Below, piece after piece: positions 16,888 through 25,134 of a stretch of 64,000 nt of DNA (positions are counted from its first letter, which is position 1; each line of letters opens with the position of its first letter). Position numbers and translations under genes: made by a program. This DNA comes from Telluria beijingensis (lineage in GTDB: Bacteria > Pseudomonadota > Gammaproteobacteria > Burkholderiales > Burkholderiaceae_D), in contig NZ_CP132480.1 in the NCBI RefSeq assembly GCF_030770395.1, positions 4,735,276 through 4,799,275 of the forward strand, written 5' to 3'. The notes beneath the pieces were generated by a model. It was not told the DNA's origin and ran no database searches. It worked only from the letters and a program-made list of their open reading frames with translations.

Positions 16888-17764
16888 GGGATCGCGCCCG
16901 GCACAGGTCGGCCCAGGCCAGCGCCTTGTTCTCGCTGCGCAGCAGCAGCTCGCCCGGGTGCAGGGTGGCCACCAGCGGCACCTCGCCCAGGCGGTGGACA
17001 TCGCCGCGGGCGCCGGCCAGCGGCTCCTGCAGGGCGCGGCCCAGCAGGCCGTTGGTCGCGACCTGGCCCAGGGTCAGCACGGTCGAGGCGTTCAATAGCG
17101 CCAGCTCGCGCTCGACGAAGGGACGGCAGGCGGCGATCTCGCCTGGCGTCGGCGCGCGGTCGCCGCCCTTCGCGTTCAGCGGACGGCACTTGACCAGCGG
17201 CGTGACAAACACATCGCGCTCGCGCGACAGGCCGACCGCATGCAGCATATTGTCCAGCAGCTTGCCGGGGTCGCCCGTGAGCGGCTGGCCCGCTCCCTCG
17301 TCGAGCGCGCTCGGGGTGCCGGCGACGACCAGCCAGCGCGCCTGGCGCGGACCGGCGCCGAACACCGGCTTGCGGCCTTCGCCGCAGGCGCAGTCGCGGC
17401 AGGCGGCGATCGCCTGGCGCAGCCCGGCCCAGTCCATGGTGGCGACGTCGGGCGCGGCCGGCTCGGGCACGGCGACGTCGTCCCAGGCCGATGCCTCGTC
17501 GACCGGCGGTGGATTGCGGTAAGGCGGCGCGGACAACGGCGTGTGGGTGCGCGCGACCGGCGCCGGGGTCGGTTCAGGCGTAGGTTCAGGCGCCGGTTCA
17601 GCCACAGCCGCAGGTGCAGGCGCCGCTACTTCCGGCGGCGCCTCGACGACGGCCGCTAGGGCCACGGCCTCCACCTCCGCCTGCGGCACTGCACGCAACT
17701 GCCACAGCGGCCCGATGCCCATCTCGGCCAGGAACAGCGCGTCGCGCTGGCTCGTGTTCTTCAT
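16871..17764 (-). CDS. Uracil-DNA glycosylase superfamily protein (family 4-like, divergent)
   Basis: A 297-residue protein with a Pro/Ala/Glu-rich linker (about 35-105) and a C-terminal UDG domain (about 110-290). Iron-sulfur-type cysteines are visible (CRDC near 122-125, CRPLN near 203 and CRPF near 222), as are the family segments VTPLVKCRPL and TLGQVATNGLLG. The usual active-site motif GEAPG is replaced by AGTPS, and the HPSYLL motif appears as HPGELL. It therefore belongs to the superfamily but may have altered base specificity or be inactive. Its start overlaps the rimI stop by four bases, and it is part of tsaB-rimI-udg-DUF1853. The linker length is unusual and probably flexible. Confidence 0.85.
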   Translation of the reverse strand: MKNTSQRDALFLAEMGIGPLWQLRAVPQAEVEAVALAAVVEAPPEVAAPAPAAVAEPAPEPTPEPTPAPVARTHTPLSAPPYRNPPPVDEASAWDDVAVPEPAAPDVATMDWAGLRQAIAACRDCACGEGRKPVFGAGPRQARWLVVAGTPSALDEGAGQPLTGDPGKLLDNMLHAVGLSRERDVFVTPLVKCRPLNAKGGDRAPTPGEIAACRPFVERELALLNASTVLTLGQVATNGLLGRALQEPLAGARGDVHRLGEVPLVATLHPGELLLRSENKALAWADLCRARSLGPRD

Positions 17765-18228
17765 AAATCCAGCCTCATCACGATCGCATCCTCGCGGCCC
17801 GCCGCGCCGGCCGGGTAATATCCCTTGCGGCGACCGATATGGATATAGCCATGGCGGCGATATACTTCCAGCGCCCGCTCGTTCGACGGCCGCACTTCGA
17901 GCAGGATCGACACCATGCCCTGGCTGCGCGCGCGCGCCACGATCTCGTCGAGCAGGCGCCGCCCCAGTCCCTGGCGCTGGCGCTTTCCTGACAGCGCAAC
18001 GTCGAGCAGATGCGCCTCGTCGAGCGCGTACATCAACAGATAATATCCAGCCAGCGCCCCGTCCTCCTCGCGCACGGTCCAGCCATCGTAGCCGCTGGCC
18101 ACGGCATCGACGAAGTTACCGCGGGTCCAGGGATACGGAAAGACGCTGCACTCGAGCGCCCATACTTCGTCGACATCGGCCGCCGTCATCGGCGCCAGGT
18201 GCAGGCCGGTGCCATCCAGAGGCGTCAT
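17761..18228 (-). CDS. rimI: Ribosomal protein S18-alanine N-acetyltransferase RimI
   Basis: A 155-residue GNAT acetyltransferase. The acetyl-CoA loop is [13 protein letters not shown] (about 82-94), followed by [20 protein letters not shown], which is typical of RimI. It acetylates the N-terminal alanine of ribosomal protein S18, although RimI-like enzymes can have wider targets. The gene overlaps tsaB by four bases (ATGA), a very common bacterial arrangement, and overlaps the UDG gene in the same way. Confidence 0.93.
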   Translation of the reverse strand: MTPLDGTGLHLAPMTAADVDEVWALECSVFPYPWTRGNFVDAVASGYDGWTVREEDGALAGYYLLMYALDEAHLLDVALSGKRQRQGLGRRLLDEIVARARSQGMVSILLEVRPSNERALEVYRRHGYIHIGRRKGYYPAGAAGREDAIVMRLDL

Positions 18229-18935
18229 GCGCCGGCCTTGGCCTGGTTGATCGCCAGGCGCTCGGCGCTGGTGTAGGCGACCTTGTTGCGCAGGTAGAGC
18301 GGCTGGGCCTGGGCCGCCGGCACGCCCTGCCCTGCCGCCAGCGCGGCGCGCGCCAGCAGCGCCAGCTCGCGCGCATGCGGCATGATGGCGGGCAGCGCAC
18401 CGTGCGCGAACGGCTTGTCGGCAAAGGCCGCGGCATATTCGGCGAAGCCGTTGCCGCAGGCTTGCAGGCCGGCGGCAGGCAGCGGCGCCACGTCCTGCGG
18501 CGCCGACAGGCGCGGCGCCACGACCTGCAACCAGGCGCCGTCCTGGAACCGGTACTGGGCCCAGTACACCTCGCCCATGCGCGCATCGAGCACCGCCAGC
18601 ACCTCGCCGGCGCCGGTCGCGGCGCGGCAGGCCTCGGCCATCGTCTCGAGCGTCACCAGCGGCAGCACCGGCAACCCTGCGCCATAGGCCAGTCCCTGGG
18701 CCACGCCGCAGGCGGTGCGCACGCCGGTGAACGAGCCGGGACCGGCGCCGAAGGCGACGGCGTCGCAGCCGGCCAGCGTGACGCCGGCTTCGTTCAACAA
18801 TTCCTGCACCATGGGCAGGATCGATTGCGAATGGCTGCGCACGCCGGGCGTCGAACGCACGATGACAGTGTCCCCGGCCAGCAGCGCGCAGGACGCCAGC
18901 TCGGCCGAGGTTTCGATAGCAAGGATGTTAGGCAT
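18225..18935 (-). CDS. tsaB: tRNA threonylcarbamoyladenosine biosynthesis protein TsaB
   Basis: The 236-residue protein has the ASKHA-fold TsaB signatures ILAIETSAE at the start, [13 protein letters not shown] (about 35-47) and [12 protein letters not shown] (about 62-73). TsaB partners TsaD and TsaE to make the t6A37 modification of ANN-decoding tRNAs. It heads a minus-strand operon with rimI, the UDG-like gene and DUF1853. There is no clear Shine-Dalgarno sequence; TAAAAT ends six bases before the ATG, suggesting a leaderless transcript. Confidence 0.95.
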   Translation of the reverse strand: MPNILAIETSAELASCALLAGDTVIVRSTPGVRSHSQSILPMVQELLNEAGVTLAGCDAVAFGAGPGSFTGVRTACGVAQGLAYGAGLPVLPLVTLETMAEACRAATGAGEVLAVLDARMGEVYWAQYRFQDGAWLQVVAPRLSAPQDVAPLPAAGLQACGNGFAEYAAAFADKPFAHGALPAIMPHARELALLARAALAAGQGVPAAQAQPLYLRNKVAYTSAERLAINQAKAGA

Positions 18936-18941
18936 TCCGCT

Positions 18942-18947
18942 ATTTTA
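18942..18947 (-). promoter_or_regulatory. -10 element candidate for leaderless tsaB
   Basis: TAAAAT on the minus strand ends six bases before the tsaB ATG (18935). If used as a -10, transcription would start at or next to the A of the ATG. No convincing -35 is visible. Confidence 0.4.
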
Positions 18948-19021
18948 CCCGCTCGGCCGGGTGGCTTCCATGGCGCGGCCGCGAATCCACCTTGCAGCGC
19001 AACACGATCCGCATCTCGCTG

Positions 19022-19027
19022 TACAAT
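19022..19027 (+). promoter_or_regulatory. -10 element candidate for leaderless thioredoxin gene
   Basis: TACAAT ends seven bases before the ATG at 19035, and no Shine-Dalgarno sequence precedes it. The in-frame ATG at 19026 overlaps this hexamer, which is why 19035 is preferred as the start. Confidence 0.4.
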
Positions 19028-19034
19028 GCCGCTC

Positions 19035-19454
19035 ATGCAGAGCCTGACCCTCGATTCCACGACCCGCGACAAGGTCGCCGCCGCCGTCCATGGCGACGGC
19101 TGGACCGTCGCCTGCCTGTGCGCCGCCTGGTGCGGCACCTGCGCGAGCTACCGCGCCACCTTCGACGAGCTGGCGCGGCGGCATCCGGACAAGCAGTTCG
19201 TCTGGATCGACATCGAAGACCAGGCCGACCTGGTGGGCGACCTGGACGTCGACAATTTTCCGACGCTGCTGCTGCAGCGCGGCGACACGGTCGCCTTCTT
19301 CGGCACCATGGTGCCGGACGGCGGCGTGGCCGACCGCCTGGTGCAGGCCCAGGCCGAGCAGAGCGACGAAGAACTCGCGCGCCTTGCGCAATCGAGCCAG
19401 GAGCGTCGCGACTGGCAGGAAGAATGCAATCTGCGCGTGCTGTTGGGCGGATAG
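19035..19454 (+). CDS. Thioredoxin family protein
   Basis: A 139-residue thioredoxin-fold protein without a signal peptide, so probably cytoplasmic. The redox motif is AAWCGTCASYR (about residues 31-41), with Gly-Thr between the cysteines rather than the Gly-Pro of classical thioredoxin, which in general alters redox potential. The cis-proline is in NFPTLLL. A charged C-terminal extension of about 35 residues (QSDEELARLAQSSQERRDW) is not part of the fold. It diverges from tsaB with about 100 bases between them and converges on the first unknown paralogue. The physiological partner is unknown. Confidence 0.85.
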   Translation: MQSLTLDSTTRDKVAAAVHGDGWTVACLCAAWCGTCASYRATFDELARRHPDKQFVWIDIEDQADLVGDLDVDNFPTLLLQRGDTVAFFGTMVPDGGVADRLVQAQAEQSDEELARLAQSSQERRDWQEECNLRVLLGG

Positions 19455-19477
19455 GCCAGGCCGTCGGGCCGTCCCAC

Positions 19478-21103
19478 TCAGCCTAGCGATACCAGGGCCT
19501 CGAAGTAGCGGTTCATTGCGCTGAACAAGGTCGAAGACGCCGCATGAAAGTCTTCTTGATCCGCGCCCTCGAAGGCCTGGTCATTCCACGAGCCCATCCC
19601 CCCGAACACATCGGCGGCTGAAATTGCCGCAAGGCCGAGCAAGCGGTCGACTCCCCACCCGAACGGTTCGAACGACTCGGTGATCCGCTGTACGGCCGAC
19701 GACAGGCCGGGCTCCAGACCGGGATCCGACGCTTCCGGAACAGTCACCCCCAGCACACCGTCACCGGCAGCTTCACTCGCCAGATACCTGGCAGCGCCGA
19801 AGACAGGATAAAACGGCGAACCGACACGCCGAGCGAATTCCTGCACCAGCGTCAATGCCTCGATGAACTGCTGCCTCGCGTGCACCATGTCCATGGGCTC
19901 ATCCATATCCACAGGGCGGTCCACGCGATCCAGGACAAACTGCCTCCCCGGATCATCGGCTTCGCGGATCCTCCAACCTAGATCGCACTGAAGCCGTCCA
20001 CGGAAATGAAGCCGACGGCGTTCTTCGTCATCCGGTCCGAAGATATCGGCCAGGTCATCGGGAATACAGGGCTGCACGCCCCGGGACTGGCACTCCAGGC
20101 GGACAAGCTCGACCAGTACCTGGCTGACAAGCGATACATCTTCATCAGCCAATCCGGCAAGAAAACGCGGCCAGTAAGTGGCTGCGATATCCGGGAAATC
20201 GTCGAGCGCTTCATGCTCGTCCAGTATTTCTGTCAACTGATCCCGGTCTGCCGCAAATTGCCAAATCCTGTTACCAAAATGCTGTGCTTCGACCAGACGC
20301 AACAAGGCTGCTGCACTGACCTCGTCTTCGTCAATAATCTCCAACCAGACCATGGGCTCGAAGTCGGCGCAGACCGGCCTCACCTCGTCGACATGGTTCA
20401 AGAATCCTGTTGGTATGACAAACGCCTTGTCATATGTAAAGGACTCGACCTGGAGCTCCCGAAAAATCTGTTGCCCCATGAATTCCCAGTCGTGCATCCC
20501 CTCCGGCGACAGGAAATGCGCTTGCAAGGCATCTGCTGCGATCTCATCCCGGCCGTTACAGCAGTGGAATTGGTTGATCTCTTCTAACACGGTGGGCCAG
20601 AAAAAATCCGGATCGCCTTGTGCATTGATCAGATCGAGGAATCGTGATGGGGTGAGCAACAATCGCGGACCGCTCACCGTCCCTTGGATATACACACCAT
20701 GGCTGGACCTGGTATCGACGCGCATCAGGATCGGCAATCCTCCGGCAAAACCTGCGAGCATGTGCGGTTCCGGATCTTCGTCGCCTGTCCCGTCCCAATC
20801 GTCATCTTGATCATCGTCCCAATCGTCTTCTTGATCATCGTCCTGATCATCGTCCGAACCGTCCTGCACCGCGATACGAACGGAGACGGACTTCACGCCG
20901 CGCTCACGCTGCCTGTCGATCCATTCCCGCAAAGGCAGCCTGTCCCTTCCTCCATCCCCAACGGCTGCACTTACCCCACGCAAGATACTGCCCGTCTCGA
21001 TCTCATAATGTTGCGCCACAAGCCGATATGCGTCCGCAAGCCGTTTTTCTTCCACGCCAAGCAGTCCTGAAACGAATGCGACAAAAAATCGATTGGAGTT
21101 CAT
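19478..21103 (-). CDS. Unknown protein, paralogue A (541 residues, acidic insert)
   Basis: I do not recognise this family. The 541-residue protein is soluble and strongly acidic, with no clear signal peptide or membrane helix. It aligns along its full length with the neighbouring gene at 21186-22787; shared blocks are NRFFVAF at the start, ERGVKSVSV (68-76), GGLPILMRVDT (about 119-129), SPEGMHDWEFMGQQ, IPDDLADIFGPDDEERR and the C-terminal ADVFGGM...NRYFEALVS. Unlike its neighbour it carries a low-complexity Asp/Trp/Gln/Glu run at about 84-110. AAAGG precedes the ATG by five bases. The DNA is visibly less G+C-rich than adjacent genes, which hints at transfer or relaxed selection. Confidence 0.8.
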   Translation of the reverse strand: MNSNRFFVAFVSGLLGVEEKRLADAYRLVAQHYEIETGSILRGVSAAVGDGGRDRLPLREWIDRQRERGVKSVSVRIAVQDGSDDDQDDDQEDDWDDDQDDDWDGTGDEDPEPHMLAGFAGGLPILMRVDTRSSHGVYIQGTVSGPRLLLTPSRFLDLINAQGDPDFFWPTVLEEINQFHCCNGRDEIAADALQAHFLSPEGMHDWEFMGQQIFRELQVESFTYDKAFVIPTGFLNHVDEVRPVCADFEPMVWLEIIDEDEVSAAALLRLVEAQHFGNRIWQFAADRDQLTEILDEHEALDDFPDIAATYWPRFLAGLADEDVSLVSQVLVELVRLECQSRGVQPCIPDDLADIFGPDDEERRRLHFRGRLQCDLGWRIREADDPGRQFVLDRVDRPVDMDEPMDMVHARQQFIEALTLVQEFARRVGSPFYPVFGAARYLASEAAGDGVLGVTVPEASDPGLEPGLSSAVQRITESFEPFGWGVDRLLGLAAISAADVFGGMGSWNDQAFEGADQEDFHAASSTLFSAMNRYFEALVSLG

Positions 21104-21185
21104 GGCAGCCTTTCCCGGTGGTAATTACCAGAGTGTGCTGCAAGGCCGTTGCACCCTTGAAGAAGTAACGCAAAGTTCCAGCTAA

Positions 21186-22787
21186 TCAGCGTAGCGTCGA
21201 ATCAGGCTGTGCAAGAGCCGCACTCGACACCAGGGTTTCGTAATAGCGATTCAGCGCGCCGCTCAGCTTCAGCGACACGGACTGGAAGCGCACCAATTCC
21301 TCACCCTCGACGTCCTGCTCAGTCCATGCCTCCATGCCGCTGAACACATCGGCGGTCGCCACTGCCGCAAGCCCGAACACGCGATCCGCGCCCCATTCGA
21401 ATGGCACGAACACTTGCGCAAGCAACTGAAGCACGACCAGCATGTCGGGCTCCTGGAGCAGATCCGGCGATTCCAGCGCGGTCACGTCCAGCGGACCGGA
21501 GTCGATCGCATGCATGGCCAGGTGGCGGGCGACGTCGAGCACATGCTCGACATGCGAGCCGGTACGCCACGCCACATCGCGCGCCTGCGTCAGTGCGTCG
21601 ATGAACTGCTGTCGCGCTTGCGCCATCGGCATGACCGCCCCGGACGGCATCGGGGAGGCGCCACGATCCCGCTCGAACAGCGTCCATGGCGCATCGACCA
21701 CGCGGATGGTCCAGCCGAGGTCGTACTGCAGCCGTTCATTGAAATCGAGCCAGCGCCGTTCTTCGTCGTCCGGCCCGAAGATGCCGGCCAGGTCGTCGGG
21801 AATACGCGGCTGAATACCCCGCTCTTCACATTCCAGGCGGACCAGTTCGATCAAGACCTCGCTGACGCGCCCGACGTCGCGATCCGGCAGCCTGGACAGG
21901 AAGCGCGGCCAGTCATGGGCCGCGATGCGCGGAAAGTCATCGAACTCGTCGATGTCGCCGAGCTTTTCCATCAACAGTGTTCGGCTCGCGGCAATCCGCC
22001 AGATCCTGCCCGCGAAAGATTGTGCCTTGATTAACTGGAGCAAGGCTGCGCCAGTGACGTCATCGTCGTCATACGCCTCCAGCCAGGCGGTGAATTCCCA
22101 TTCGTCGCCGTCCGGCGTCGTTTTTTCGAAGTGGCTCGAAAAAGCCGGGGGAATCACGAAGTTCTGCTCATGGGTGAGCGCATCGGCCTGGACAGTCCGG
22201 AAGACCTGCTGCCCGATGGACTCCCAATCCTGCCGCCCTTCTGGCGACAATAAATAAGACGGCAAGTCCGCCGCCGCGAGCTCGTCCCGATCGCTGCATT
22301 CGCGGTAGCCATTGATCTCGTCCAGCACACCTGGGCGGAAGAATTCCGGTTTATCCTGCGCATCGAGCAGTTCAAGAAAGAGCGACGAGGTGAGCGACAA
22401 GCGCGGCCCGGGTACCGCCCCCTGCACGATCACGGCGCCCTCGCCCACGGTATCGACGCGCATCAGGATCGGCAGGCCGTCGGCAAGCCTGGCCAGCATC
22501 TGCCGCACATGCTCCCCGTCCGCGGCGTCGGGCCCGGTGTCGGCCAGACCATCCTCCACCACGATCGATACCGATTTCACCCCCTTCGATCGCTGTTCCT
22601 GAATCCATTGGAACAATTCAATCCTGTCTTCGTCGCGTCCACTGCCGGCCAGGCCGGTGGCGCGCCGGACCACGACCTGGTCGAGTGCACAGCCCTGCGC
22701 GACCAGCGCGCATGCCTCGTCGAAGCGGCTTTCGTCGACCCCAAGCAGCGCTGGCGCAAATGCGACAAAAAAGCGGTTGTTTATCAT
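21186..22787 (-). CDS. Unknown protein, paralogue B (533 residues)
   Basis: A 533-residue acidic, apparently cytoplasmic protein, clearly homologous to the downstream gene. Conserved blocks include NRFFVAFAPALLGV at the N-terminus, KGVKSVSIVV, DGLPILMRVDT, PGPRLSLTSSLFLELLDAQ, LSPEGRQDWESIGQQVFR, ELVRLECEERGIQPRIPDDLAGIFGPDDEERR and a C-terminal FVPFEWGADRVFGLAA...ADVFSGM. No catalytic or binding motif that I know is present. AGGGA precedes the ATG. The gap to its paralogue is 82 bases, so the pair may form an operon created by duplication; the two have diverged substantially, so the duplication is not recent. Its G+C content looks closer to the genome norm than that of paralogue A. Confidence 0.8.
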   Translation of the reverse strand: MINNRFFVAFAPALLGVDESRFDEACALVAQGCALDQVVVRRATGLAGSGRDEDRIELFQWIQEQRSKGVKSVSIVVEDGLADTGPDAADGEHVRQMLARLADGLPILMRVDTVGEGAVIVQGAVPGPRLSLTSSLFLELLDAQDKPEFFRPGVLDEINGYRECSDRDELAAADLPSYLLSPEGRQDWESIGQQVFRTVQADALTHEQNFVIPPAFSSHFEKTTPDGDEWEFTAWLEAYDDDDVTGAALLQLIKAQSFAGRIWRIAASRTLLMEKLGDIDEFDDFPRIAAHDWPRFLSRLPDRDVGRVSEVLIELVRLECEERGIQPRIPDDLAGIFGPDDEERRWLDFNERLQYDLGWTIRVVDAPWTLFERDRGASPMPSGAVMPMAQARQQFIDALTQARDVAWRTGSHVEHVLDVARHLAMHAIDSGPLDVTALESPDLLQEPDMLVVLQLLAQVFVPFEWGADRVFGLAAVATADVFSGMEAWTEQDVEGEELVRFQSVSLKLSGALNRYYETLVSSAALAQPDSTLR

Positions 22788-22869
22788 GGCGTCCCTCTCT
22801 CATGGCATAGCCACAGTGTGTGGCCATGCAGCCGCACACTTCAAGACCTGCCGCAATAGTGCGAGACCT

Positions 22870-25134
22870 TCAGCCCAGTTTCAAAGGCAGGCTGCGCAGC
22901 CTCTGCCCGGTCAACCTGAACACCGCCGCCGCCACCGCCGGCGCCACCGGCGGCACGGCCGGTTCGCCCACCCCTTCCGGATGCGCACTGCTGGGCATCA
23001 CCATGGTCTCGACCTGTGGCGCCTGGCCGAAACGCAGCAGCGGATAGTCGCCGAAGTTCGACTGCACCACCCTGCCGCCCTCCACCGTGATCTCGCCGGC
23101 CAGCGCCGCCGACAGGCCAAATATCACGCTCGACTCGACCTGCTGGGCCACGATGTCCGGATTGACCGCCAGCCCGCAATCGATCGCGCACACCACGCGG
23201 TGCACGCGGATCTCGCCGTCCTGCACCGACACCTCGGCCACCTGCGCCACCGTGCTGCCGAACGAGCGGTGCAGCGCCACGCCATGGGCGCGTCCCTCCG
23301 GCGCCTGGCCCGCTGCCGCGACGGCCGCATCCAGCACCGCCAGCGCCCGCGGCTGCCGCGCCAGCAGCTTGCGCCGCAAGGCGACCGTATCCTGGCCGGC
23401 GGCGTGCGCCACCTCGTCCAGGAACGACTCCTTGAAGAAGGCATTGTGCGAATGCCCGACCGAGCGCCAGTACCCGATCGGCAGCAAGCTGTCGACATCC
23501 ACATGCGCCACGCGCTGGTTGGGGATCGCGTACTGGTGGTCGTAGGCGCCTTCGGCCGTGGTCTTGTCGGGCCCCACGCCCGGCAGGCCCAGGCTGCGCG
23601 GATAATACTGGTGGCCGATCGCGCCGCTGGCCGACTTGCTGTCCCAGGCCAGCAGCTCGCCATCCGCGCCAAGTTGCGCCGTGAAGCGCGCCAGCGCCGC
23701 CGGCCGGTAGACGTCGTGCATCGTGTCCTGCTCGCGGGTCCAGATCAGCTGCACCGGCTGGCCGTCCAGCGCCTTCGCGACCGCCACCGCCTGCGCCACC
23801 ATGTCGACCTCGAGCCGGCGCCCGAAGCCGCCGCCCAGCAGCATGACGTCGATCGCCACGTCCTCGCGCGCCACGCCGGCCACGCGCGCCGCGCAGTCGA
23901 CCGCGATGCTCGGCACCTGGGTCGACGCCCACAGCTTCACCTTGCCGCCCGCGACCTGGGCGGTGCAGTTCACCGGTTCCAGCGCCGCATGCGCCAGGAA
24001 CGGCGCGCGGTATTCGGCGCGCACGGTGCGCGCCGCGCCTTCCACCTCCCGCGTGCCGGTTTCGTGATAGACGTAGCCGTCTTCCTCGTCGAGCGCGCGC
24101 GCCAGGCCGGCCAGGATCGCGGCGCTCGACAGCCCCGCATGCTCGCCCGGCTGCCAGCGCACCGGCAGCGCCTGTGCCGCCTGGCGCGCCTGCCACCAGG
24201 TGGACGCCACCACCGCCACCGCGGCCCCGGCGCCGCTGCGGCCCGCGGGTGCGGCCGAGACGTGGACCACCGCCAGCACGCCTGGCATCCGGCGCACGGC
24301 GTCGGCATCGAAAGCGGCCACCGTGGCGCCCACGGTCGGCGCCATCGCCAGCGCCGCGTACACCATGCCAGGCGGCCGCGCATCGATGCCGAAGCGCGCG
24401 CTGCCGTCGGACTTGGCGCGGCTGTCCAGCCGCGGCAAGGACTTGCCGATCAGGCGAAACGCCTGCGGCTCCTTGAGCCGCACGTCGCCGTCATCGATCC
24501 CGGCCCCGAGCCGCGCCGCCAACGGCGCCAGCGCGCCATAGCCGGCGCGGCGGCCATCACGGTGGATGACGAAACCATCCTCGGTGCGGCAATCCTCTTC
24601 CCGCGCCAGCCAGGTGTGTGCGGCCGCCTTGACCAGCATCGCGCGCGCCACCGCGCCCGCCTCTCGCATCGGCAGCCAGGCGTCGCGCACGCTGCTCGAG
24701 CCGCCGGTGAACATGATGCCCAGCTCGCGCCCCACCTTCGCCATCAGCCACTGCGCGCTGCGCGCCGTGCGGCCGGCGTCGTCCGGGTGGAACGGCAGGC
24801 TCTCGCGCAGCAGCGTGAGATTGGCGTAGATCCTGTCGATCGGCGGCGCAATGACGCGCACCGCGTCCAGGCCGACGTCGAGTTCCTCGGCCACCAGCAT
24901 CGGCAGCGCCGTGTGCACGCCCTGCCCCATCTCGCTGCGCGGCACCACCACCGATACCGTGCCGTCCGGGGCCAGCGCGACCCAGCCGTTGAGCGCCACT
25001 TCGCCCTCGGGCAGCGGCAAGGCCTGCGCCGAACGCAGGCGCTGGCGCGGCGGCTGCACGCCCCAGCCGACCAGCAGCGCGCCGCCGGCCGCCAGGCCGG
25101 CCAGCACGAAGGCGCGGCGCCCCGGCTTACGCAT
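22870..25134 (-). CDS. Xanthine dehydrogenase-family molybdopterin-binding subunit (IorB-like)
   Basis: A 754-residue molybdenum hydroxylase large subunit. The N-terminus KPGRRAFVLAGLAAGGALL is a Tat-type signal or anchor, which points to the periplasm. Typical segments are PRSEMGQGVHTALPMLVAEE (about 65-84), LGGGFGRRLEVDMV (about 433) and KESFLDEVAH; the order matches the isoquinoline 1-oxidoreductase/aldehyde oxidase beta-subunit subfamily. These enzymes hydroxylate N-heterocycles or aldehydes and need a small 2Fe-2S subunit, which is normally adjacent but is absent here. The gene overlaps the 3' end of the GGDEF/EAL gene by eight bases. The substrate cannot be predicted. Confidence 0.85.
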   Translation of the reverse strand: MRKPGRRAFVLAGLAAGGALLVGWGVQPPRQRLRSAQALPLPEGEVALNGWVALAPDGTVSVVVPRSEMGQGVHTALPMLVAEELDVGLDAVRVIAPPIDRIYANLTLLRESLPFHPDDAGRTARSAQWLMAKVGRELGIMFTGGSSSVRDAWLPMREAGAVARAMLVKAAAHTWLAREEDCRTEDGFVIHRDGRRAGYGALAPLAARLGAGIDDGDVRLKEPQAFRLIGKSLPRLDSRAKSDGSARFGIDARPPGMVYAALAMAPTVGATVAAFDADAVRRMPGVLAVVHVSAAPAGRSGAGAAVAVVASTWWQARQAAQALPVRWQPGEHAGLSSAAILAGLARALDEEDGYVYHETGTREVEGAARTVRAEYRAPFLAHAALEPVNCTAQVAGGKVKLWASTQVPSIAVDCAARVAGVAREDVAIDVMLLGGGFGRRLEVDMVAQAVAVAKALDGQPVQLIWTREQDTMHDVYRPAALARFTAQLGADGELLAWDSKSASGAIGHQYYPRSLGLPGVGPDKTTAEGAYDHQYAIPNQRVAHVDVDSLLPIGYWRSVGHSHNAFFKESFLDEVAHAAGQDTVALRRKLLARQPRALAVLDAAVAAAGQAPEGRAHGVALHRSFGSTVAQVAEVSVQDGEIRVHRVVCAIDCGLAVNPDIVAQQVESSVIFGLSAALAGEITVEGGRVVQSNFGDYPLLRFGQAPQVETMVMPSSAHPEGVGEPAVPPVAPAVAAAVFRLTGQRLRSLPLKLG

